From the NCBI GenBank assembly GCA_903813345.2, contig CAIIXF020000176.1, positions 1 to 25,000 of the forward strand: a DNA stretch of 25,000 nucleotides, written 5' to 3'. Position 1 is the stretch's first letter, and each line of letters starts with the position of its first letter. Source of the stretch: Owenia fusiformis. Taxonomy: Eukaryota; Annelida; Polychaeta; Sabellida; Oweniidae. The notes beneath the pieces are model-generated. The model ran no database searches. It was not told where the DNA came from and worked only from the letters and a program-made list of their open reading frames with translations. This document shows positions 1 to 10,600 of the stretch, piece by piece. A program made the translations under genes and the position numbers.

Positions 1-539
1 TCACTATATACTTTATGTCAGCATGAAAACGTAATAGGAGGCCATAATTGGAGGACGTTGACATTGGTTATATATTTACAATGTTAAGATTGTCATTGAT
101 TATTAATTAGTTGCGTTCAATTTTTGGTAAGTGGTTGATTCATGTGGACTTTCCTTACATTTAGAGGCACATAGAATTGATTGATACCCAAGAATATTGA
201 TGTGCGATCTCTCTAAAAACATTCATGGAATATTTGCTTAGTGGCAAAATATGTTTGTGAGTTGTATCACTTTTATTCTGTCTGTGTATTATTGGATATT
301 ATTGTTTATTATTGTATAATTTTCATCCTTTCCATTCTTTGATTTGTCAAAGAAGGGTCACATGACTTATAAAGTAGCATATTTCATACTGAAGCTCTAT
401 TTTTACATTATCTGTATTGTTATATGACATTGTTGTTTAATAGTCATTTTGTCTTGAATTATACCAAAATGTCCACACTTGGCCATAATGCACGTACTTC
501 TCCAGGATGTGCCTGTACCAGACCATATTGTACTTTGTC

Positions 540-940
540 TCACCATGTCCATGCTTCACCACATTGTACCATAATGTCCTTAATTCACCACAATGACGTT
601 TCACCACAATGTTTGTTGTTCACCACAATGACCATGCTTCACCACATTGTACCATAATGTCCTTAATTCACCACAATGACGTTTCTCCATAATGTTTGTG
701 GTTCACCACAATGACCATGCTTCACCACATTGTACCATAATGTCCTTAATTCACCACAATGACGTTTCCCATAATGTTTGTTGTTCACCACAATGACCAT
801 GCTTCACCACATTGTACCATAATGTCCTTAATTCACCACAATGACGTTTCACCATAATGTTTGTTGTTCACCACAATGACCATGCTTCACCACATTGTAC
901 CATAATGTCCTTAATTCACCACAATGTTTGTTGTCTCACA
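540..940. repeat. 83-bp minisatellite, nearly 5 copies
   Basis: The anchor ATGCTTCACCACATTG recurs at 551, 634, 717, 799 and 882 (spacing 83, 83, 82, 83). Within each unit CACCACAATG is itself repeated, so this is a higher-order repeat grown from a roughly 10-bp motif. It is non-coding; the short ORF across it is a by-product. Confidence 0.9.
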
Positions 941-2753
941 ATGTTAAAAGTGCATTGGTGGTGTTGCAGTGTTTATTGTTAATATTAACACCTGGAACAA
1001 TACTGTTGAATAAATGGGAAATAATAGAGTTGAATATATGTGGGTTAGTTACATAAAGCTAACAAATTCCATGACAGTTAATTTTGTTCCTTTCCTCAAT
1101 ACAGCTATAAGCAGTTAAATTGATGGAATTCCATCAGAACGTGATTACGCCTTTCCTGTGAATATAGTGTTAATTGACTATGTGGGAAATGGTGATTTGC
1201 ACATTATTTGTGGTATAGTACAGAGAGTGCACCAATGAATGTTATGAATGAGTGACTCTTCACTATTTTTAATGAACTACTGTACAATGTTTATCGAGTA
1301 TTACACAATGAATTTGACATATATTTTGTCATTAAACTTTTTAACTAACTTTTAACTATATTTTGAATTCTAAACAATGTGTGATATATTTTTGTATGTT
1401 GAATATGATTCTAAATCAGTAAATTGCCTTATTTGGTATAAAAATGTATTCTACATTCTACTCTAATCAGAGCCATATAATAACATTTTATATGTCTCTG
1501 CTCATATATCGCATGTCATAATACATTAAGCTTAGGTTATAAGCAAGAGCAAAAATATTAGATAAGAATAAAATAAAACGAACAGTGCAGTAATTTTTGA
1601 AAACATCCAAATGCCAGGCTTACAAAAAACATATTTTTATACTAAATCTATAAATGACCTTTAAACATTAAATGTAATGTCATATTGTGTTATACAATGT
1701 GTATTGTTTATATTCACTGCCATATTCCTCACGCTTTGATTCGTCCAAATAACTTGGAAATAAGCCAGAATTTCATAACCCCCCCCCCTCCCAGCTGTAC
1801 TCTATAACATTTTGTTTTATCTATATTTCATCAAAACTAAATGCTACTTAATTTGATGTTATCTATTCTTTTTATTAATATTTAACGCTGTCAAAAGCCA
1901 AGCACATCTCTATTTAGCTTGATGTAATTTCCCAGTTAGTGAAGAAAATTACAGTGATTAATAAAACAAATATTTCATTTTATTCAATGAATACCTCTAT
2001 CTCTTTCATTAGAGAAGACGGGGATGTCTCTGCATTCACATATTAAATATTCTATGATCCTTTTGGAGAATTTAGACAGGTATTCACCTCAACAGAATGA
2101 AATATTTTTATCATATCTTACATGATATTTAATATTGTATTTTGTCAGAACAAATCTATTGTTTCAAAACATACTATACCACAAATCATATCTATCAATA
2201 TCTCATGCCTTATCATTGTGTCTTTAAGAAGGTATCAAACCATAGTATATTTTATCGTGTTAAATTGTATGATTTTATTGTGGTATATTGTATGCTTTTA
2301 TTGTATTATATTGTATGATTTATTTGTATTATATTGTATGATTGGCCATCAGCCTACACCAATACTAGTACAAATATATCAAGAGGTTTCTAAATAGTCA
2401 AACAATTATTAACAATATTTTCGCATGATGCTGCATAATTGAATGTTTTTGGTTGTCTCATGTTTGGTGAATTCTACCTCCGCGTTATTGTATTATTCTT
2501 CTGCATTATGCGGAAGCATGTTCATGGTTTCATTTAACAGTTAGATCAAGAATCAAGAGTCATCATGTTATTTGAGCATCTGAGAGCAAAGTAAAGTCCA
2601 TTAGAGTTATTATATATTGTGCCAGTCGTGTCAGAGATTTCCCTTGATGGTCATACATCACAGACTGCGTATGTGCCTCTATAGATCATGACAGGATATT
2701 TGTTATTTGATTCGTAAATGGCAAATACAATTTTGTTTTATTGGAAATTATTG

Positions 2754-2954
2754 TACGCTCCCCTTCATAAATTTAGTAACAACAAGTCTCCTTTTTGAAG
2801 AGGTAACAGCTATCAAAGCCTGTTTTATGTTTGGCAATTTAGAAATTCATCATCTTTTCTATTGTATTTAAGAAAATTAAGATTCAAACAGTATCAGACT
2901 TTGATAAGGTATGCCATAAAACATTCAGTTGCCAAACTTCTGAAGGGGAGTGTA
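2754..2954. mobile_element. degenerate palindromic MITE-like sequence
   Basis: TACGCTCCCCTTCATAAATT on the left pairs imperfectly with the complement of GAAGGGGAGTGTA on the right. Further inward, TATCAAAGCCTG pairs with the complement of CAGACTTTGATA. The element is about 201 bp and non-coding. The similarity is clear but decayed. Confidence 0.45.
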
Positions 2955-3198
2955 TCTACCTGTACCTACCTTTATATTGTTTGTTTTATACCACTTTATA
3001 TCTGTTTTATTCTAAGAATTACTGCATGAAATGGAGAAAACACATATTTTGTCAAGAGATGAAATGTGTTCCATCCTGGTTTATTATCCATAAATGCTTC
3101 GCAAAACCTTTCATTTGTTATATTTTGTACAATGCAATTTGAAAAGATGAGAGCAAATTTCAAATTTCTTTATCGTTGTTGTCAAATCTGAGACTTAT

Positions 3199-3252
3199 GG
3201 TACACTATGGTTTATGATACACTATGGTTTACGTCACACTATGATTTATGGT
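3199..3252. repeat. short tandem repeat (ACACTATGGTTTATG-like)
   Basis: Three to four copies of a roughly 18-bp unit around TACACTATGGTTTATGAT, in the gene-free left part of the window. Confidence 0.65.
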
Positions 3253-4933
3253 ATGGTGACATTTACATGTGAGGTCAGTTTTCCCTTCCCTGAAACCTAG
3301 TCTTGAGCTTTAAAAGAAATCTTTGTTTTGATTTCCCCTTACTAATAGGGCTTTTTGAAAAGGCTTTCCAATGGTAGCATTGATTTGAATATTCCAAAGG
3401 CAGGTGAAGAGGCCCATTTTGTTGTATCATACCTGCCTTGGGGTTTAATTTTCTCAAAGAATTCATTTTTCCAGTTGAAGATAGTTACATCATTAAAAAA
3501 TCAATAGATCTTCAGAGTGGGTTATTTGCATTGAGAATTGGCTATTGGATTTCTATTTCCAAAGGTATTGTATTGCGTTGTAGATGATGTCGGTATTTGC
3601 CAATGGTGGTCTATGTAACACAGTTCATTTTTTCACCCTCAATCAAGTTTACATAGTGTGGCGTTTCATTGTTCTATCTTCTCTGCAATTCTTCAATAAA
3701 CATTAAGTCTCCACTTTTCTTCAAAATTGAGATCTTCAGGATGGACTTGACTCAGTTTATCATGCCAAATCTTAACTAGTGACGATTTATAAATAATTGT
3801 ATATTCTAACTTGATATTATGAGTTTTTAGTTGTGCCTGGTAAATTAGAATCATGATTGCGATAATATTATAGGACATTAAAAACATCACTGCCATCTTT
3901 TTTATCGTTATTGTATTGTTTTACTGTAAATTGTTAAAATTTAATGCCTGCTTTAGTTTCATAGATTCTGTAAAAGATTGTGTAATCCTATACTATTTTG
4001 ATTATAAAAATGAGCCATAATTCTGAACAAGACATCTATATATTTGCCAAAAGTACCATCTTATTATAGAGCAAGAATTTCAAGGTTTTTTGGACAACCC
4101 TTGTACATTATACATATATACATAACAGTATACAGGGTTAAATTGCTTTGTTATGAAGCATTTGGACAAAAAATCATAATTTTGTGTCTGTTTAAATAAC
4201 ACCTCTAAAATCATCTGTTACTAACCTTTTTTGAAAATGCCTTGTAAATGTATAACTCTAACCATTGATCGTGTTTAACAAATTAAAATGTATATTTTCC
4301 TATTTTTATGTAATGTTAATTATGCATTGTATTCAGTGAACAGCATCATTTATGTGAATATCTACAGTACGCATAATAGCAAACCTTACATCATGCCATA
4401 AGTGAGATGATACTCTGATTGTCTTGGAGGTTATATTAGTTTGCATAATTGCAAGAACACCATAAAGAATTTATATTTATACAAAATTATATTTTACACA
4501 TATTTACTATGACTCTGACAATGCTTTCATCGCTGATGTGTTTGTACTTTATCAAACTACACTTAAAATATTGTGTACATGTCTTTATATTGTTTTGTAT
4601 ACAGTTATTGTATACAGAGGGTTTGTGTAATTGTATACACACTGTAATGTAATAAGATGTGCAATATTTTAATCCATGTTAATAAATTAATATTATTGAT
4701 GTTAATTTATTATGTTGATGTTATATCACTGTATGTTAATTTATTAATGCATGTGATGTGCAATATATATGATATTTATATTTATGAATGTACAGTGTAT
4801 TTATTAACTTTTAGTGATGTTTCTTGATATTCCTTTTACATGTATTTAATTCATTATTATTTTATTGTTATAGAATTTTATTGTATATATTCATCTTGAA
4901 CTTATTGTTAAAACATTTCTTGGATTTGACTTC

Positions 4934-4966
4934 AATAAAATATTAATTAAATACTTGTGTTGTGTA
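4934..4966 (+). terminator. possible polyadenylation signal of an upstream + strand gene
   Basis: CAATAAAATATTAATTAAAT is followed by CTTGTGTTGTGT, a GT-rich downstream element at the usual distance. The gene it would serve is outside the window or consists only of 3' UTR here. Confidence 0.4.
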
Positions 4967-5056
4967 CTTTTGACATATAATCTTGTGTTTCTGAAGTATT
5001 TCCTTGTAAAACTAAAACTTCATCCCTAATATAAGCAGATTCAGACAATATGTATT

Positions 5057-5218
5057 TGACCTTTCCCTTGACCTTTGTTGATTAAGGTCAAATTGCTTCC
5101 AAGAGCTTTAAATACAAAATACATGTATCAGGCGAGCTTGATCTTGATTATGACCTTGATCTTTGTCTAGAATATTGACCTTCACTTTAATAATCATATG
5201 CCATCTTGGATTTGACCT
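5057..5218. other. cluster of TGACCT/AGGTCA half-sites
   Basis: TGACCT occurs at 5057, 5069, 5151, 5176 and 5213, and AGGTCA at 5085. The first two are spaced by 6 bp. These are nuclear-receptor half-site sequences about 0.7-0.8 kb upstream of KHDC4, but simple TGACCTT repeats are also frequent in invertebrate genomes. Otherwise 4970-5867 holds nothing recognisable. Confidence 0.4.
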
Positions 5219-5867
5219 AATGCTTTATGATTGAACCAAGTCGCCAAGTTGGGAAAGATGGCAGTGTTGTTTGTCAATATATCCTCCCTTACAGTGCCAT
5301 CTTTATATCAACCAGACACACAAATAGACTAGATCGGCATATTAATTCACTGATTAAAATTATTAATTAGATAATCAATTCATTTGCCTGTGCCATGGGC
5401 CAATTCTGTGGGATATGACAAAGAAATATTTTAATAATGCTCAAGTCTCAATCCATCTCACTAATTGCATTTTACACTTTCGCATATGAATACCATTACT
5501 GTAGCGATTACATCAGTCTCAAGTGGCAATTAAACCCATTGTATTCTGGTTTTGTGGTTTTCAATAACAACCAATTTCACTCAGTTCATAACATTGATGG
5601 TTATAAAACGTGTAAGCTTCAAACTGGCAAGACACAATTAGTTTATGGTGAATGTGTCTGTCACGTCAGGATGAACAAGCACAATCAATTGCCACAACCC
5701 ACATTACGCAATGCATCTCATTACTAATCTATATGTAATACATTTATAACATATATTTGCACATAAATACCGCTTGAGAAGGTGCGAGGAGCGTTTTTTT
5801 GTTTTCATTTCAATTTGTTTCATTACCCCGGGATTCATGGTCTACAAAGTATTTTAATCAGTTTCGT

Positions 5868-5925
5868 CCAATCCCACAATTCTAACGAGTCACGTGATCA
5901 AAAATGGACAACGGAAGTGGAATTT
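5868..5925 (+). promoter_or_regulatory. likely KHDC4 promoter: CCAAT, E-box, ETS-like site
   Basis: A CCAAT pentamer lies at 5868-5872, a CACGTGA E-box at 5891-5897, and CGGAAGTG (ETS/GABP-type core) at 5912-5919. All are packed just upstream of, or within, the likely first exon. There is no TATA box. This arrangement is common in housekeeping genes, which fits an RNA-processing factor. The transcription start itself cannot be seen, and the factor assignments are motif matches only. Confidence 0.5.
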
Positions 5926-5938
5926 GCTGAAGTGTTAG
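5888..5938 (+). other. putative non-coding first exon of KHDC4 (5' UTR)
   Basis: A short block ends in a good splice donor (TTAG|GTGAGA; GT at 5939-5940). The next coding exon has an acceptor at 7328-7329 and an in-frame stop before its ATG, so an upstream non-coding exon is required. The left edge given here is a guess. The exon contains a short upstream ORF, ATG at 5904 to TGA at 5928-5930 (8 codons), in a YY1-like AAAATGGAC context. The inferred intron 5939-7329 is about 1.4 kb and contains a palindromic element at 6446-6717. Confidence 0.55.
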
Positions 5939-6445
5939 GTGAGATTTAGTCTATTATTGTTGTAATGCTGTCTGCTAAAACAATTTGCGCATATTATTGT
6001 AATAAATCGTGTAATGGGACATATTTTTCCCATATTCATTGACTCTTATCCGCTGGTGAAAAGGCAAAATACTCAATGAAAATTCGAATGCATTTTCTGA
6101 TTTTTCCTTTTTTTCTTTCTCCAGACTCCAGTCAAAATAGAATATTTAATTATTCCTGAATTATTCGACTGGCAGCAACTTACATACGCTTTATTTGGTT
6201 ATTAGAAGTTTCTCGTTTTCAAGGGATTTCAGTGGCTTGCATTTGAAAATCCATCTGAAATGCTTCATCTTTGGATAAATTACTGTATAGATGCTGTCGA
6301 CTGAACACTGGACGTATGACGCATTGCCCAGATATTTGAATTACCAGCCAGGGTTGAAATAAACCAGTTGTCAAAGAAACCCAATACGTCGAAGTTCGAC
6401 ACATTTTCCCGACTCAATATTTATAAAACCTCACACACAGACGCC

Positions 6446-6717
6446 TAGGGCAAAGGGGTGTAATGTCGACGTGTGGGGTAATCTCGACATAATAGACGGG
6501 GTAACTTCTACACTTACGTATTAGAAGTAGAATTTCCGTTTTCCGCCATGTTTGATTTCTGGAAAAATTAAAATCTCACGAGATTTCGATCCATGCGAGA
6601 AAAAAACCTGGCTTCCCCCTAGATCGGAAATTAGAGCAAATAAACAATAAGGTGTCGAAGTTACCCCACATGTCGAAGTTACCTCAAAATGGTGTCGACG
6701 TTACACCCCTTCGTCCT
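6446..6717. mobile_element. palindromic element with GGGGTAA/TCGAC motifs in the first intron
   Basis: The left end reads CTAGGGCAAAGGGGTGTAAT; the right end, in complement, reads TAGGACGAAGGGGTGTAAC. Inside both ends, GGGGTAA and TCGAC motifs recur as short subrepeats (left arm to about 6515, right arm from about 6652). The core has no coding capacity. It looks like a MITE of unknown superfamily. Confidence 0.6.
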
Positions 6718-7329
6718 ACAGTCAATATCCAATAGACTTAATCTTGAGAATTCAGTCTATTGATCATCATGTCCCTCGTTTGGGAAAAAACAAGAAATTT
6801 TATGCTCAAAATTATCAATTTTAGGAAACTTACTTCACTTTCTTTAAATAAACATTATATCAATTCAATAAAGTAGTATGGTTATATTTTAAAATGAGTT
6901 GTAAACCATAGATCTATTTTTAAATGTTACGGTTTTAAATTATATTCTATTCAAATTCTATCACTGTTAAAATATATATCCGCCTCAGATGGGCTTATTA
7001 GCCTTTTGCAGATTATTGACATAGACATAGACATGGTACAATTAAATGCTATAAAAAGTATAGCATATTGTCAAGTGGAAATAAAGCTATGGAAAGTAAC
7101 AAATATGCAAATTAATTTAGCCAATCGGCCATTTTGAATGACACTTACTATGTAAGCAAATATTTTTCAATCCCAGATTTTAACATATGTGGGCACGACT
7201 ATAGTCTGAATGTTTTCATTCCAAATTTCCCAAAAATTTCAGACTAAATAGGGTTTGAAAATTTAACCCCGTATTTATATATTCATGAGGGTACACTTAT
7301 ATTCACATGTTGTAATTTTTCTATTTTAG

Positions 7330-7634
7330 GTGCTGATGTTTGAATTATTCAATAAGGAATGGCATCTATGAAAAGTCGCAGTAGCCTAGAAGCCGCAGCT
7401 GAAGCTGCTGCCAAAGTGAATGCCATGCTAATAGCTAAGGGAAAATTGAAACCATCACAATTGTCACAACAAACAGTCACAAAACCTAAAATGCCCATAA
7501 GTCCCACTGGCCAACCCAGTATAAGTATGTCACCTACAGCAGCTGGAAACACATTGATTGTAGCAGAAGTTGAGATCAATGACGTTCCACCAGGGTGCAG
7601 AAATATGCTTACCAGAGGGAGCACGCAAGATGAG
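7330..7634 (+). CDS. KHDC4: KHDC4 exon 1 (first coding); CDS begins 7359
   Basis: The acceptor is TTTTCTATTTTAG (AG 7328-7329) and the donor is GAG|GTATTC. The exon includes 29 nt of 5' UTR with an in-frame TAA at 7353-7355, then ATGG at 7359. Residues 1-92: an Ala-rich helix-forming start (about residues 9-30, with [12 protein letters not shown] as in the human protein), then the beginning of the first KH-like domain ([15 protein letters not shown]). It ends in phase 0 after TRGSTQDE. Confidence 0.92.
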
Positions 7635-10600
7635 GTATTCATCTCTGGTTTCTTCAATTTGAACATTATTGTAATTCATACATACTTTGAATGCTTATAC
7701 AGTATATACAATAATAAACTCCTCAAAAAAAGTTAAGGACCTCATAGGTTTACATGTTAATCCCCATATTTGTTTAACAACTGTTTTCTAAGCGGGGAAC
7801 AAAATAAATCCCAATAAAGAAAATAAATCTGTATCTTGATTCTATTCACTATAAAGTCCGCAACGTTTCAATTTTATATCTCCATTAAATTGGGTCAAAA
7901 TTTGATGTCAAAATTGATGAATTTCATGAAATTTAACAAAAATGGCAGATCCCATGTTAAACAAATGGGGAATGGTTGGGTTGCCATAAGTCATATGAGG
8001 AACGATCCATCCATCCGATTGCTCTCAAAATTGAGATTGTAAGAGATTTATATTTGCTAAATTGTCTGCTCGACAAAAATATGATTTAATTGTCCAGGCT
8101 TTACAAAAGTTAATGGTTTCAAATTCAATAATTTTTTAATGAACCTCTTATTGAAATAACACAGGTAGTTCAGTGAGGTGGTCAAAATTACTTTAACGCT
8201 CCGTATTGCTAATTTTAACAACATAAGCGAGACATTTAGCATGTAAAATGTAAGATCATTCAATTTTCTACTTAGAAAGTATTTTTAATAAATGTTTTGC
8301 TGAATAGATATTCCAAAATCTGAGTTGCCCCTAAGCCACCATTCCCCATTTGTTTAACATGGGATCTGCCATTTTTGTTACATTTCATGAAATTCATCAA
8401 TTTTGACATCAAATTTTGACCCAATGTAATGGAGATATAACATTGAAACGTTGCGGACTTTATAGTAAATAGAATCAAGATACAGATTTATTTTCTTTAT
8501 TGGGATTTATTTTGTTCCCCGCTTAGAAAACAGTCGTTAAACAAATATGGGGATTAACATGTAAACCTATGAGGTCCTTAACTTTTTTTGAGGAGTATAT
8601 ATAAAATTGGTAAATAGGAGAATAGTTTTTCCTCCTTTGTCCTTACACCCCTGATAAAGGATTATCATATACAAAGCTGAAAATCCTGGTTGATAATATC
8701 TAAACGTATTCCAGATCTCAAAACTAAGTGGGGCAGCAGTATCTACCAGAGGGCGCTATATGGGACCTAACGATATTGCCAAAAATAATCTGGGGTAAGT
8801 CATGAATGTCTGAGGTAAGTCAATAATATCAGGGCCATGTCATGAATATATGAGGCAAGTCATTAATATATTCTCATAGTACTGGATATTATTGTGTGTT
8901 TTCATAAGTCAGTGCTTGTATTAAATATGCTACTTATGTACTTTATGTCGTTGTAAAGTAGATTAGTCAAGCTAAAGTATCAAATGTTAAAGATGATTGT
9001 GTTATATTTCAGAGAGCGCCCCCTATACCTATGTGTACAAGGACCTGATCAGACCAGTGTAGATGGTAAGCATAAGCTAAAGTAGACAGATTTTATTGTA
9101 TATGTACTTAGTTGATATGTTGCTGATTCAAATATTTCCATTTTAATATCTGAGCACAATTTTGGATTAAAAATATTAATTCACAATTAAGATTTTCACT
9201 GCTGTGTAAATTATTTGGTGGCCATTATGAACATTTCAATAAAATGTGTGTTTATGTACATTTCAGTTGCTGTTGCTAGAATCAAAGACATCATATCCAC
9301 TGGTCTTAAGGGCAAAGTTGGGGCAAGAGTTCGACTGCCAAATATGCCGCCAGATTTCAGTATGCCACCTCCCTCTATCAGACCAGCTCTCCTGGCCACA
9401 CCCCCTCCATTGATGTCTCTACCAACTCAAGTACAGGTACACATAAACTGATGACATCATCATTTGTACCATCAATTATTATCTCATTGTCATGTGTCTC
9501 ACTTCCTGATTGGTTATTTATATGTTTTGAGCTGACATACTGTTTCATTTTGTTACTTAAATATTATGCAGGGTCATATTGTGGAAAATGTATGAACTGA
9601 TGATTTTAAAGTAATTTTTGTTTTATTGACTTGAACCTATCCTACACTCGTTGATATGATTTTATCAAAATTGAATGTTATTAGATGGAAATAACTTCTT
9701 ATTCTTTTCTTGAATGTTTTAATTTAGGTGCAGTTACTGAATGAGAAAATCTTTATTGGACTTGAGCATGCACCGCCATCTTTTGATGTGAAGACTAAAC
9801 TAATGGGAGTAGATGTAAGTAATGTATACATACTGAATGTCATTAGTATTATTATCATTAGTAGAATTTCAAAAACAAAAACAGCAAGCAATTTCAAAAA
9901 CAGCAAGCAAAAAGCAATTAAATGACTAATCAAAATGAATGCAATATGCCCAGCTTAAAGGCCCACTTTAGGTATTTCCACAGTTTTTGGGCAAAATAAA
10001 GACTTACATTTGAATTTCATAGTATGTTCAATGTATTGATAAGAACCTTACCTTTCATTTGACACCCAACAACAGCTCAAACGAACCACATCAAAGCTTA
10101 CAATAAATTATCAAAAAATATTTTCGATCTGTCAAGCTTTATATATCAAGTTTTTATCAATGTCATTAAAAGATGGCAAAGTTGTTTACATGATACATTC
10201 ATTTTTATAGAAGTGTCGCCATTTTTTAAATCAACAGTTATTTAAAACATGCACTTTGTTTAACATGTGCATGCATGCACTTCAAATGATTTTTCTATGT
10301 GAGTTAATTTTTTCTTGGTTCAATATTAAAGCAAATCAAACTTTGTGTCATATTTGAGTGAGTGTGTGAGTAACATATATCAATGATAATTTTTATTCTA
10401 AATTAAGTATAGTGGGCCTTTAAATTATTGGTTTTCAGAATAGAAACAATTTGAAAAGGCTTTTACTGCAAAGATCAATGTTTAGTTGTCCTAAGTACAT
10501 TTATACTTTGATATCATACATAAAATACTTTTTTCATCCAAGTTGAGGAAATTCCCCAGAATTCATAGAAGAACCCATCTCCGATTGTATTTTTATTTTG

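Larger units (their letters stand above)
1..4960. other. gene-free AT-rich stretch, possibly a long 3' UTR or intergenic DNA
   Basis: No ORF here looks like an exon, and no protein family could be recognised on either strand. The contents are the 83-bp minisatellite, a poly-C run near 1780, a decayed palindromic element at 2754-2954, a short tandem repeat near 3200, and many TGTATA-type words. The AATAAA at 4934-4939 followed by a GT-rich stretch would suit the end of a + strand transcript entering from the left. That is inference. Confidence 0.45.

Noticed and set aside
424-657. 77-codon ORF with HHNDVSPQC-type repeats
   Set aside because: It runs into the 83-bp minisatellite and is explained by it.
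5437-5727. 96-codon ORF upstream of KHDC4
   Set aside because: No recognisable family, no splice or promoter support, and a composition like the surrounding intergenic DNA.
7836-8478. Two near-identical 68-codon ORFs on opposite strands
   Set aside because: They are the same stretch of the two inverted arms of the foldback element, with no family resemblance; they are a by-product of the palindrome.
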